A stretch of 54,202 nt of DNA from Paracoccaceae bacterium (GTDB lineage: Bacteria; Pseudomonadota; Alphaproteobacteria; Rhodobacterales; Rhodobacteraceae), in the NCBI GenBank assembly GCA_014879735.1, contig JACSRN010000075.1:1-54202 (forward strand), read 5' to 3'. A program made the translations under genes and the position numbers. The stretch's first letter is position 1. Each line of letters starts with the position of its first letter. Below the pieces are notes generated by a model. That model had not been told where the DNA came from and did not search any database. It was given only the letters and a program-made list of their open reading frames with translations. Of this stretch, positions 25,335 through 33,776 are shown in pieces.

Positions 25335-26580
25335 GCAGTGGTGCAAGCGCGGCAAGCGTCCGCGCGGTGGCGCCGGAATGTTCGGCCAGAAAGGCGGCGA
25401 TGGCCCCGGGGGGTGGACCCGGCCAATCGAGCGCCGCGCCCAGCGCGCCCGGCGTGGTCTGCAGGCAGACACCGGCGGCGATGGCTTCGACGGCGGGATA
25501 TTCGATGGTCTGGATATGGGGGCCGACGATCACCGGCCGGCCCAGCGCCAGCGGCTCGATGATGTTGTGGCTGCCCTTGGGCTGGAACCCGCCGCCCACC
25601 ACCACGCGGTCGGCCAAGGCCAGGTAGAACTGCATCTCGCCCAGGCTGTCGCCAAGCAGGATGTCGGCCGTCGCGGGGCCGGCCGGGCGCAGATCTGTCG
25701 TCAACGCAGCGCTGCGGCGGACAAAGCGCAGGCCGCGCCCGGCCAGCGCCGCAGCCACCGGCTCGAACCGCTCGGGTGCGCGGGGAATGAGGACGGTGAA
25801 GACATCGCCGGGCAGGCGCGACAGGGTTGCAAGAAACAGGTCTTCCTCGGGCTCGGTCATCGAGGCGAAGGCGAGGACCCTGCGGTCCCCTGCCAGCGCC
25901 CTGCGGGCAAGGGGCGCGGCCGCGATCTGCTCTGGCGGGATCGGCTGGTCGAAGCGCAACTCGCCGGTGACAGTGACATTCGCAACTCCGACGCCGGCGA
26001 AGCGGTCGGCCTGCAGGCGGGATTTCACGAAAGCCCCGGCAAAGCGGCGCATCACAGCCGGACGCAGGGGGAGCCGGCGATCCCGCAGCATGGAATCGAG
26101 CGGATATTGCGCGTTGCACATGTAGAGCGGTACGCCAGCATCGCGCGCGGCCTGCACCATGCGGGGCCAGATCTCGATCTCCATCACCAGCCCCAGCTTC
26201 GGCCGAAAGGCGCGGAAGAAGCTGCGGTAGCACCAGGCAAGCTCGAAGGGCACCCAGACGACGGTCAGCCGGCCGGCGGCAATCTCGGGGCCGAAGGCGG
26301 TCGCCGCCGCGCGGCGCCCCGCGGGGGTGAAGGCCGTGACGACGATACGCTCGCCCCGCGCGAGCAGACCGCGGATCAGCGGCACGGCCGAGCGCAATTC
26401 GCCGAGGCTGACCGCATGAATCCAGACCGCACCGGCCGGCGCGCGGGCATGGCGACCGAACCGCTCGGCCAGATGCCGCCCGTAGAGCGCATCCTTGCGG
26501 GCACGACGGCGCAGGTAGAACAGGATGGCCGGCAGGCACAAGGTCCAGAGCAGCGACCAGCCGAGGAGGAAGATCCTCAT
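25321..26580 (-). CDS. WaaA/KdtA-family glycosyltransferase, copy 1
   Basis: A 419-residue GT-B enzyme of the Kdo-transferase family (GT30). An N-terminal hydrophobic anchor, FLLGWSLLWTLCLPAILFYL, is followed by the acceptor-side motif WIHAVSLGELRSA holding the catalytic Glu, then LVMEIEIWPRMVQ. The CMP-binding half has ILLGDSLGEMQFYL and GGFQPKGSHNIIEPLALG. All hallmark residues are present, so it should be active on a CMP-linked ulosonic acid. In lipid A synthesis the donor is CMP-Kdo, but here the gene ends a nonulosonic-acid operon beside a second copy, so donor and acceptor are open. The start overlaps the copy 2 stop as ATGA. Confidence 0.85.
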   Translation of the reverse strand: MRIFLLGWSLLWTLCLPAILFYLRRRARKDALYGRHLAERFGRHARAPAGAVWIHAVSLGELRSAVPLIRGLLARGERIVVTAFTPAGRRAAATAFGPEIAAGRLTVVWVPFELAWCYRSFFRAFRPKLGLVMEIEIWPRMVQAARDAGVPLYMCNAQYPLDSMLRDRRLPLRPAVMRRFAGAFVKSRLQADRFAGVGVANVTVTGELRFDQPIPPEQIAAAPLARRALAGDRRVLAFASMTEPEEDLFLATLSRLPGDVFTVLIPRAPERFEPVAAALAGRGLRFVRRSAALTTDLRPAGPATADILLGDSLGEMQFYLALADRVVVGGGFQPKGSHNIIEPLALGRPVIVGPHIQTIEYPAVEAIAAGVCLQTTPGALGAALDWPGPPPGAIAAFLAEHSGATARTLAALAPLLRPS

Positions 26581-27818
26581 CCCATCAGCCCCAGCAGGGC
26601 GCGGGCAAGCGGGCCGAGGCTGCGCTGCGCCGCGCGCGACAGCGCCGCTGCGTGGCCCGCCATGGCGGAATGATCGGTCTCGGCGGCATGGGCCAGCGCG
26701 CCGGGCGTCACTTCCAGCGCCGCCCCCGCACCATCGAGCAGCGCAAAATCCGCGGCAAAATTCGCGACCCGCGGCCCGTGCAGCACGGCCGACCCCAGCG
26801 CGGCCGGTTCCCAGGGGTTGTGCCCCTCGGTCGGGCCGAAGGTGCCGCCGACCAGGGTGGCAGAGGACAGGCGGTACCAGATCCCCATCTCGCCGAAGGT
26901 ATCGGCGATCCAGACGGCGGCCCCCTCCGGCCCCCGCCCCAGCGCGCGGCGGACGGCCGGCAGGCCCTGGGCGGCACAGGCGGCGGCCAGTTCGACGCCA
27001 CGCGCGGGATCGCGGGGGGCCACGATCAGCAGGCGCCGCCTGTCCTGCGCGAAAAGCCTGATCTGTGCGGCCAGTGCCGCCGCCTCATCCTCGGGGTGGG
27101 ACGAGGCGAGCAGCCAGGGAAGCCGGCCTGCCACCGCCGATTTTGCGGCCCGCAGGCCGGCCGGATCGACGGCAAGCGGCGGTGCCGCGGCCTTGAGCGG
27201 CCCCGTCACCTGCACCGCGCCCGCCCCCAGCGCGCGCAGATTGTCGGCCGAGGTCTGGTCCTGCGCGGCAATCAGCGCGAACCGGGCAAGAAGATCGGCG
27301 TAAAGCCCGCGTGCCCTGGCGCGGCGGTCGCGGGCGGCATTGCTCATCCGCGCATTGACCAGCGCCAGCGGCACGCCGGCGGCATCGCTGGCCACCACCG
27401 CCCCGGGCCACAGATCCTGTTCGGCCCAGATCGAAAGCGCCGGACGCCAATGTGCAAGGAAGCGCTGCAGATAGGGCGGTGCATCCAGCGGCAGGAACTG
27501 ATGGCAGGTCCGGGGCGGAAGCTGCCCCGCCATCACCTGCGCCGAGGATCGCGCCGAAGAAGTGACAAGGAACTGCAGCTCCGCATCCTGGGCGGCCAGC
27601 GCGGCAATCAGGCCGCGCAGCGCCAGCACCTCGCCCAGCCCCACCGCATGCAGCCAGATCAGCCGGCCGGCAGGCCGCGGCAGGCCGGGCTCACCCAGCT
27701 TTTCGCGCCAGCGCGACGGGTCCTCCTTGCCGCGCGCAAGGCGGCGGCGCAGGATCAGCGGCGCCAGCAGCGGCACCGCCCGGCTGGCCGCAAGATAGCT
27801 GGCCAGCTGCCAGCCCAT
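26577..27818 (-). CDS. WaaA/KdtA-family glycosyltransferase, copy 2
   Basis: A 413-residue paralogue of the neighbouring transferase but clearly diverged. The N-terminal helix is weaker. The base motif reads WLHAVGLGEVLALRG, the second motif SIWAEQDLWPGAVV replaces the usual EIEIWP, and the CMP-binding half keeps WIADTFGEMGIWYRLSSATLVGG and GPTEGHNPWEPAALG. The conserved Glu and the HNxxEP motif survive, so catalysis is plausible. The divergence, and its place directly after neuC, suggest it uses a different donor or acceptor. It overlaps neuC as TGATG and copy 1 as ATGA. Confidence 0.8.
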   Translation of the reverse strand: MGWQLASYLAASRAVPLLAPLILRRRLARGKEDPSRWREKLGEPGLPRPAGRLIWLHAVGLGEVLALRGLIAALAAQDAELQFLVTSSARSSAQVMAGQLPPRTCHQFLPLDAPPYLQRFLAHWRPALSIWAEQDLWPGAVVASDAAGVPLALVNARMSNAARDRRARARGLYADLLARFALIAAQDQTSADNLRALGAGAVQVTGPLKAAAPPLAVDPAGLRAAKSAVAGRLPWLLASSHPEDEAAALAAQIRLFAQDRRRLLIVAPRDPARGVELAAACAAQGLPAVRRALGRGPEGAAVWIADTFGEMGIWYRLSSATLVGGTFGPTEGHNPWEPAALGSAVLHGPRVANFAADFALLDGAGAALEVTPGALAHAAETDHSAMAGHAAALSRAAQRSLGPLARALLGLMG

Positions 27819-28951
27819 CAGGCCCCATCCCCGCCGACATCGCGAAAGGTTTTTTGCAGCGGCCGGGTCCAGAAGGCAGGATTGTCCAGCACGGCGACGA
27901 AGCGGTCGGCCGCCGCCCCTTCGCCAAAGCCGGCATGGCGATGATGCGCGCGACCCCAGTTCCTGTCCAGAAAGCGCAGGATCTCTGCCCGGTCAAAGGC
28001 GGTCACGGCGGTGACGGATCCCGCATCGGAGCGGTTCGACTGCCGCGTTCCCACGTCCAGCGACGGCACGCCCAGGAACGGCGCCTCGCGCACGCCGGCC
28101 GAGGAATTGCCCACCATGCAGGCCGCATGTTTCATCAGTTCGGAAAAATGGGCAAACCGCATAGACGGCAACACCCGGAAGCGATCCTTCGGCAGGCTGT
28201 CCAGCACGGCAAAGATGCCTTCGGATCCCGGGTCGTTGTTCGGCGCGATCACCACGAAGGCGCGGCCTGACGCCTCCAGCGCGCCGAACAACGCGCTGGC
28301 CTGCGCGCCCATCGTCGCCTGTTCGCTGGTGACGGGGTGAAACGTGACGATGCCGTAATCGGCAAAGGGGATCGCATAACGCGCCTTCACCTCGTCCAGC
28401 GTCACCCCGGAGGGGCGGGCGTGGAAGTCGAGTTCGGGCGAGCCTATGACATGGATCGCCTCGGCCGGCTCTCCCAGCGCCATCACCCGCCGCTTCGCCG
28501 CCTCGGACGAGACGAAGTGATGGGTGCACAGCTTGGTATTGCAGTGGCGGAACACCTCGTCGATGGTTCCCGAAACCTCGCCACCCTCGACATGGGCGGA
28601 GGGAATGTAGTTGGTGGCCGAAACCAGCGCGCCGGCCAGCGCCTCGATCCGGTCGCCGTGGATCACGATCAGATCGGGGCGGTTCTCGGCCAGATAGTCG
28701 GAAAACCCGGTCACGGTCTTGGCCAGCACCACATCCTGCGGGTCGCCGGCCCGCTGGTTGAGGTATTCGTGCACCGCCACCCCCGCCATGCGCTGCACTT
28801 CCTTCTTGGTCAGGCCGTAGCGATCCATCATATGCATGCCGGTGACGAAGAAGGTCACGCGGTGCCCGGCATCGCGCGCCGCCGCGGCCAGTGGCTCCAG
28901 CTTGCCGAAATCGGCCCGGGTGCCGGTCAGGAAGAGAAGGTGCCGGCTCAT
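27818..28951 (-). CDS. neuC: UDP-GlcNAc 2-epimerase, hydrolysing
   Basis: A 377-residue GT-B-fold enzyme that hydrolyses and epimerises UDP-GlcNAc to ManNAc, the entry to sialic acid synthesis. The start, LLFLTGTRADFGKLEPL, is the NeuC signature. IVIHGDRIEALAGAL, SAHVEGGEVSGTIDEVFRH and GNSSAGVREAPFLGVPSLDVGTRQ hold the acidic and phosphate-binding residues. A GDP-linked variant (LegG type) cannot be excluded by eye. However, legionaminate synthesis needs extra dehydratase, aminotransferase and acetyltransferase genes that are not here. The ATG at 28951 overlaps the upstream gene as ATGA. Confidence 0.87.
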   Translation of the reverse strand: MSRHLLFLTGTRADFGKLEPLAAAARDAGHRVTFFVTGMHMMDRYGLTKKEVQRMAGVAVHEYLNQRAGDPQDVVLAKTVTGFSDYLAENRPDLIVIHGDRIEALAGALVSATNYIPSAHVEGGEVSGTIDEVFRHCNTKLCTHHFVSSEAAKRRVMALGEPAEAIHVIGSPELDFHARPSGVTLDEVKARYAIPFADYGIVTFHPVTSEQATMGAQASALFGALEASGRAFVVIAPNNDPGSEGIFAVLDSLPKDRFRVLPSMRFAHFSELMKHAACMVGNSSAGVREAPFLGVPSLDVGTRQSNRSDAGSVTAVTAFDRAEILRFLDRNWGRAHHRHAGFGEGAAADRFVAVLDNPAFWTRPLQKTFRDVGGDGA

Positions 28952-29730
28952 TGCGGGATCGTTCCCCCGTTGCCGGTCCAGTAGTCGGCCATCCAGCCAA
29001 CCCGGCCATGGCCAAGATGCGGAAACCGATCCCAGAAATACGGCCTGCCGCGGATCAGGTCGATCGGGCGCGGGCGGCCGTGGAAGGCCAGGACCTTGGT
29101 GGCCCCCGCGGGGGCCTTTGGCGGCAGGACCAGATCCAGCCCCACCGGCCGGCGCAGGCTGCGCTTGAAGCTGGCAACCCAGCCCTCTGGCCAGAACGCC
29201 GCCTCCGGGCTGCATTGGTGGACGAAGCGCTGTTCGGTGCGAACGCGCCCCATCACGCCCTGCGGATCGGCCCTGAAGGCCTCGGCGATATGGGCCTCTG
29301 CCCCCAGATCATAGGCGAAGATCATCGAGCCGAATTCGGGCGCGTCGCGCGCCTGGTCGGGCTTGCCCCAGTTCGGGCTGGCGTTGGTACCGATCAGCCG
29401 GCCCGGCCGGTCGAGAAAGGCGTCGAGATCCTGGACGATCACCATGTCGAGATCGATGAACAGCGCCCGACCGCGCAGGCCATGGAAATGCGCGTCGAAC
29501 AGCGAGATCTTCGGCCAGACCCCGCCGCGAAACCAGTCCTCTGGCCTGAGGCCGATGTCGGGGATCGCCAGAACCTCAATTCCCGGCAGAAGGCCGGCCG
29601 CATCGTCGGTCAGGCAGACAAACCGAGCCGGGCGTTTCAGCGCCTTGCGGCTGGCGTTGTAGAGCACGTTCACATAATCGGCCGGATAGGCGCGGCCGTA
29701 TTTCATGCTGAGGACGAAACGCTCGGTCAT
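28948..29730 (-). CDS. GT8-like glycosyltransferase
   Basis: A 260-residue soluble protein with GT-A features. N-terminal MTERFVLSMKYGRAYPADYVN is followed by RFVCLTDDAAGL, and GRALFIDLDMVIVQDLDAF holds a DxD-type metal motif (DLD) as in GT8 and related families. WPKISLFDA precedes it, and WFRGGVWPK resembles a donor-loop segment. The C-terminal VLAFHGRPRPIDLI supplies the His expected to complete the metal site. Donor and acceptor are unknown. The frame is open further upstream in low-complexity translation, so I use the ATG at 29730, which overlaps the preceding stop as ATGA. Confidence 0.72.
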   Translation of the reverse strand: MTERFVLSMKYGRAYPADYVNVLYNASRKALKRPARFVCLTDDAAGLLPGIEVLAIPDIGLRPEDWFRGGVWPKISLFDAHFHGLRGRALFIDLDMVIVQDLDAFLDRPGRLIGTNASPNWGKPDQARDAPEFGSMIFAYDLGAEAHIAEAFRADPQGVMGRVRTEQRFVHQCSPEAAFWPEGWVASFKRSLRRPVGLDLVLPPKAPAGATKVLAFHGRPRPIDLIRGRPYFWDRFPHLGHGRVGWMADYWTGNGGTIPQ

Positions 29731-31205
29731 GGCAGCGCCTTTCGCGCGAAGGTCAGCGGGCGGCGGCCCTCCAGCAGGTCCTGCACCGTGGCGGCCACCG
29801 CCTCGGCATTGGTCGCAGGGTCGAAGTCCTTCGCACGATCCTTGTAGAGCAATTCGATGATCCCGGCATGGCAACGTGCCGCCAGATTGCCCGCCGCCCG
29901 TTCCAGCGCCTCGTGCGGGAAGCTGTCGGCGGCGATCGCCCGCAGATCCATGCCGGGGTGCCAGCGGTGGACGCCGGGGAAATCGCCGTACCATGCACCG
30001 CCGAACACGATGGCAGGGCGGCTCTTGCGCAGCGCCTCCCACCCCGCGGTGCCGCAGACCGTGGCCGTGATCTGCGCCCGGGTGGACAATTCATGCGTCG
30101 AAGTTTCCGACGGCACGAATTGCAGCCCGCGGATGCGCGACAGGCGGTGAAAGAACATCGGCCCGCGGGCATAGCCCGACTGGCGCGGATTCTCCTTCAC
30201 ATAGATCCGCCAGCCCTCGGGCAGGTCGCGGGCGATGGCCTCGGCCACCAGGATCTGGTCGCGGAACGGCCCGCCCAGCGTCTGGGTCGACATTTCCGGC
30301 TGGTTATGCAGTGGAATGTAGACAAATGGCAGGTTCAGGTCGACTTTCTGGCCTTCATAGCCTGCCAGATGTTCGAAATAGGCAAGTTCATTTTCGTGAA
30401 AGAACCCGGAGAACGGGTCGCGCCAGTCTGGCAGGCTGCCGTAGACATCGCGCATCCGGCGCAGATTGCCCAGAATGTAGGACGGGCTCATCAGTTTGGC
30501 CGGCCGTTTCAGCGCAACATGCTTCATCAACGACAGGACGGCCTTCGCATTCAACCGGCCGCGCGGGCCGGTCTTCTGCCAGCGCTCCTCCATATAGAAA
30601 AGGTCCGGCGCCGAGCCCTTCTCGATGTGGATGGGAGGGCCGTCGGGGCCGTCGGGGTTCATGTGGCCGAAATCCTCGAAGGCGGCCATCGAGAAGAAAC
30701 TGTCGGCAAAGAAGGTCTGGCTGACAACCAGGATCTTCAGGCCAAGAACGCGGGCGACATGGTAGAGGATCACGTCATAGCCCAGATGCGGCATGTTCAT
30801 GAACAGCGCATGCGTGGCGCCGGTATCCTCTATCTGCTGCGCATAGGCCTCGGCCAGCAGGTGATAATAATCCAGGTAATCCTGCACGCTCTGCAGGTTG
30901 TGGCTGCGGTAGCGGTAGTTCGGGCCGGCGCGCTGCAACTGCTCGACCCCCTGCTCCAGCATCCATCGGTAGCTTTCCGACGCCAGAAGCTGGATATCGG
31001 CGCCGCGCGAAAGATGGTCTTGCATCAGATGCCCGCGGCGGCCGGGGCGCACCTCCATCCGCTGCAGGCAGGCCGCATGAAAATCCGCGTCGCGATCGCC
31101 GAAATGCAGCGCGATTTCGATCGCCCCATTCGATCGCGCGACCAGCCGGTCGAGGATCTGCCGGCGCAACCCGCCGCGGCCGTCGACAACCAGACGGATC
31201 GTCAT
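29727..31205 (-). CDS. capsule-type (KpsS/KpsC-like) polysaccharide protein
   Basis: A 492-residue protein. The C-terminal half resembles the capsule synthesis (KpsS/KpsC) family: VYIPLHNQPEMSTQTLGG, then IYVKENPRQSGYARG, then the segment with FVPSETSTHELSTRAQI, TVCGTAGWEALRKSRPAIVFGGAWYGDFPG. KpsS and KpsC are beta-Kdo transferases that build the lipid-linked Kdo linker of capsules, using CMP-Kdo. The N-terminal half, with THALFMNMPHLGYDVILYHVARVLGLKILVVSQ, looks like the other Rossmann half of a GT-B fold. I cannot assign the donor. In this operon a CMP-activated ulosonic acid is an attractive guess. ATGA overlaps on both sides. Confidence 0.65.
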   Translation of the reverse strand: MTIRLVVDGRGGLRRQILDRLVARSNGAIEIALHFGDRDADFHAACLQRMEVRPGRRGHLMQDHLSRGADIQLLASESYRWMLEQGVEQLQRAGPNYRYRSHNLQSVQDYLDYYHLLAEAYAQQIEDTGATHALFMNMPHLGYDVILYHVARVLGLKILVVSQTFFADSFFSMAAFEDFGHMNPDGPDGPPIHIEKGSAPDLFYMEERWQKTGPRGRLNAKAVLSLMKHVALKRPAKLMSPSYILGNLRRMRDVYGSLPDWRDPFSGFFHENELAYFEHLAGYEGQKVDLNLPFVYIPLHNQPEMSTQTLGGPFRDQILVAEAIARDLPEGWRIYVKENPRQSGYARGPMFFHRLSRIRGLQFVPSETSTHELSTRAQITATVCGTAGWEALRKSRPAIVFGGAWYGDFPGVHRWHPGMDLRAIAADSFPHEALERAAGNLAARCHAGIIELLYKDRAKDFDPATNAEAVAATVQDLLEGRRPLTFARKALP

Positions 31206-31996
31206 CGCTGTTTCCCTCCGGGGCGGACCACCACCTTCGGGCGGATCATGCCATGCCGTGCCAGCCACCAGAAGCGGCGGAAATAATTGGCGACCTTCAG
31301 CCGGTAATGCGGCAGTCGCCGATACCATTTCGGCTTTTTCACCAGCGCAAAGGCGGTGCCGGTGATCGTGCTGGTCCCGCCGTCATCGGGATGGCTGGCC
31401 CAGGGTTCCAGCCCCAACTGGCGATAGTCGTGGCGGAAAAAGCGATTCAACTCGTGATCCATGGCGCGCGTCTGCGGCCAGAGCCCGGGCAGCAGGCGCG
31501 CCGCCACCTCGCGATGGACAAGATAGCAGGCATTTCCGGTGAAGGGTCCGACATAGGCGTTCAGCCGGTAATCCCCCAGCCGTGCCTGCGTGATCGGCAT
31601 CTTGGCCCGGATGCAGTTGAAGCGGACCAGATCCCACAGGTCGTCATTGGTCAGCGCCGTATCCAGCGCCGCCGGGAAATCGGGGTGGAAGACCACATCG
31701 TCCTCCAGGATCAGCGCCGCCCGGTGGGGCGAGGCGACAAGCGCCTCCCACACGGCGACATGGCTGGCATAGACCCCCAGCTTGCCCGGCAGAAGCGGGC
31801 TGCCCATATTGCGCGCATAGGCCGCGGGATCTGCGCGGCGGCGCAACTCCTGTTCTCGCGCGCGGCCGTCGACGGCGGGAAACAGCGTGAAATCCAGACC
31901 CATTGCAGCGAGCTGTACCGTCATCCGCTCGCGCCGGGCGACGTCGCGCGGCAGGTTGATCAGCCAGACACCGATGTCCGCGCGGGTCAGGCTCAC
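31202..31996 (-). CDS. glycosyltransferase family 25 protein
   Basis: A 264-residue LOS-type glycosyltransferase (GT25). It begins with VWLINLPRDVARRERM, the donor-side start of the family, then FPAVDGR, GKLGVYASHVAVWEALV and the acidic motif AALILEDDVVF. Family members transfer galactose or related sugars to lipooligosaccharide. Start choice: GTG at 31996 overlaps the neuB stop as GTGA, matching every other junction in the operon. An upstream ATG at 32011 is possible. The C-terminal tail is basic with a short amphipathic stretch, which may attach it to the membrane. Confidence 0.85.
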   Translation of the reverse strand: MSLTRADIGVWLINLPRDVARRERMTVQLAAMGLDFTLFPAVDGRAREQELRRRADPAAYARNMGSPLLPGKLGVYASHVAVWEALVASPHRAALILEDDVVFHPDFPAALDTALTNDDLWDLVRFNCIRAKMPITQARLGDYRLNAYVGPFTGNACYLVHREVAARLLPGLWPQTRAMDHELNRFFRHDYRQLGLEPWASHPDDGGTSTITGTAFALVKKPKWYRRLPHYRLKVANYFRRFWWLARHGMIRPKVVVRPGGKQR

Positions 31997-33033
31997 GCCA
32001 GGTCGCTCCACTTCAACTGGGTATTGCGGGTGACGGCACGGGTCAGGCGCCGGCCCACCACCTTGTCGAAATCAAAGGCGGCGATCTCGCCGCTGCCGGG
32101 GCGGCGCGCCCAGATATCGGCCTCGCCGATGACGTGGTCCAGCGGCAGGTCGCGGTCGGCCACGACCGAGCCGCGGGCAAAGCGGTAGACATCCTCCTCG
32201 GGCGCGGTCCGCTGCTTGGGATTGTTGGCAGCGATCCAGACTTCCTTCGCGCGGTCGATCAGGAAGCGCAGTTCAGCCGGGTCCATCGAGTTGATGATGT
32301 CGGGGCCCTTGCGGTAGCGGCTGTCGGTGTAGTGCCGCTCCAGGATCGAGGCGCCCAGCGCCACGCTGGCCAGCGCCATTTCCGGCCCGATGGAATGGTC
32401 GGAAAAGCCGACAACCGCCTTCGGAAAGGCTTCCCTCAACTCCGTCACTCCGCGCAGCGAAACGATCTCGGGCGGGCTGGGGTAGAGGTTCGTGCATTCG
32501 AGAAGCGCATGTTCCACCCCCGCCGCCTCGAGGATGGCGACCGAGGCGCGGATCGTCTCGATCGTCTGCATGCCCGTCGACAGGATCACCGGCTTGCCCT
32601 TCTTCGCGATGTGGCGGATCAGCGGCAGGTTGTCGGCCTCGCCCGAGCCGATCTTGTAGGCCGGCACGTCCAGCGTTTCGAGGAAATCCGCCGCCGCGCG
32701 GGAGAACGGCGTCGAGATCCAGATCATGCCGAAACTTTCGGTATAGCGCTTCAGCTCTGCCTCGTCGGTGCGCGACAGGGCGCAGCGTTCCATCACATGC
32801 CAGATCGAGACATCGGCATTGGGCGGGAAGATCGCCTTCGCCTCGTCCGTCATCTCGTCCTCGATGATATGGGTCTGGTGCTTGATCATCTCGCAGCCGG
32901 CCCCGGCGGCCAGCCGCACCATCTCTTTCGCCACGGCCAGATCGCCGCCATGGTTGATACCGATTTCTGCGATCACCAGCGGCGGGTGATCGGGGCCGAT
33001 CTGGCGGCCGGCAATGGTGATCGTGCGCGACAT
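31993..33033 (-). CDS. neuB: N-acetylneuraminate synthase
   Basis: A 346-residue sialic acid synthase condensing ManNAc, or a related hexosamine, with phosphoenolpyruvate. The TIM barrel shows IAEIGINHGGD (about 21-31), MIKHQTHIIEDEM, YKIGSGEADNLPLIRHI, VILSTGMQ, LECTNLYPSPPE, VGFSDHSIG and ILERHYTDSR. The C-terminal antifreeze-like SAF domain carries RGSVVADRDLPL and ADIWARRPGSGE, which reach into the partner's active site in the dimer. It is the first gene of the seven-gene minus-strand block, with a strong -35 hexamer just upstream. With neuC and neuA present and no Leg/Pse-specific enzymes, Neu5Ac is the likely product. Confidence 0.92.
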   Translation of the reverse strand: MSRTITIAGRQIGPDHPPLVIAEIGINHGGDLAVAKEMVRLAAGAGCEMIKHQTHIIEDEMTDEAKAIFPPNADVSIWHVMERCALSRTDEAELKRYTESFGMIWISTPFSRAAADFLETLDVPAYKIGSGEADNLPLIRHIAKKGKPVILSTGMQTIETIRASVAILEAAGVEHALLECTNLYPSPPEIVSLRGVTELREAFPKAVVGFSDHSIGPEMALASVALGASILERHYTDSRYRKGPDIINSMDPAELRFLIDRAKEVWIAANNPKQRTAPEEDVYRFARGSVVADRDLPLDHVIGEADIWARRPGSGEIAAFDFDKVVGRRLTRAVTRNTQLKWSDLA

Positions 33034-33059
33034 GTCAGGCTCCTGCAGGGTCTTGGCCC

Positions 33060-33088
33060 GTGCTGCTACAGGGCCGTTGGCTTGTCAA
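33060..33088 (-). promoter_or_regulatory. candidate promoter of the sialic-acid glycan operon
   Basis: A perfect TTGACA hexamer (33088-33083) overlaps the thpR stop. A poor -10 (CAGCAC, 33065-33060) sits 17 bases on. Transcription would start about 20 bases upstream of neuB. Read-through from thpR is also possible, as the gap is only 51 bases. Confidence 0.4.
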
Positions 33089-33627
33089 GGAAAGGGGTAA
33101 CGGGCGAGTTCCCGATAGCGCATGCCGTCGCGGGAAGGCGTGCTTTGCCACAAGACCATGTCCGCCACCCGCCAGGGGCCGGCGGTGAACCGGGCGCCCT
33201 CGGCGATGGCGCGTTCCAGCCGCATCGCATCGGCCGGCGGCGGCGGCGCGAAGCGGCCCAACGTGACATGCGGCACGAAGCGATGGTGCGGTATCCCGGC
33301 ACCCGCCTGGCGCGCGGCCTGCGCAACCTTGCGTTCCAGCGCATCAAGCGGGGCCGAGGGCGCAACCCCGGCCCAGGCCGCCCGCGGCGCAGCCCCGCCG
33401 AACAGGCCCAGACCCTGCAACCGCAGATCGAAGGCAGCGGGTGCCAGCGCCGCAAAGCCGTCATGGGCAGCCTCGATCACCGGATCGGGCAATTCGCCCA
33501 GGAAGATCAGCGTCAGATGCATCGCCTCGGGCGCCACCTTGCGCGGCAGCGGCAGCAGGAACTGCTCCACCGCCAGCGCCGCGCGCACCCCGGCCGGCAG
33601 GTCGAGGCCCAGGAAGGCACGGATCAC
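33085..33627 (-). CDS. thpR: RNA 2',3'-cyclic phosphodiesterase (2'-5' RNA ligase family)
   Basis: A 2H phosphoesterase of about 180 residues. The two catalytic motifs are MHLTLIFLG (about residue 36) and HVTLGRFAP (about residue 120). Family members open 2',3'-cyclic phosphates and can ligate tRNA halves in vitro, with uncertain biological role. The frame is open to an ATG at 33669, but homologues begin VIRAFLGLDLP. I therefore place the start at GTG 33627, noting that AAGGGA is rather close to it. Divergent from the Nudix gene. Confidence 0.85.
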   Translation of the reverse strand: MIRAFLGLDLPAGVRAALAVEQFLLPLPRKVAPEAMHLTLIFLGELPDPVIEAAHDGFAALAPAAFDLRLQGLGLFGGAAPRAAWAGVAPSAPLDALERKVAQAARQAGAGIPHHRFVPHVTLGRFAPPPPADAMRLERAIAEGARFTAGPWRVADMVLWQSTPSRDGMRYRELARYPFP

Positions 33628-33776
33628 GGATCCCTTGCCATCATCTGTGGCCCTTCTGTCGATGTCCATGAATTATGGCCATTTCGGGCGAATTTCCTCT
33701 GTAAATCGAAATCTCGGAATGTCAGAATAATCGCAAGTCCACCCCCGGCCAACCGGGGCAGCCAGTGATTGATGAC

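Noticed and set aside
26652-27944. 430-residue plus-strand open frame across waaA copy 2 and neuC
   Set aside because: Antisense shadow. The minus strand has recognisable families and ATGA/TGATG junctions.
32000-32011. ATG at 32011 as the GT25 start
   Set aside because: It would lie 19 bases inside neuB, whereas GTG at 31996 gives the GTGA overlap used throughout the operon. The choice is by pattern and not certain.
24624-33033. Legionaminic or pseudaminic acid pathway
   Set aside because: Those routes need dehydratase, aminotransferase and acetyltransferase genes; only the NeuC-NeuB-NeuA set is present.
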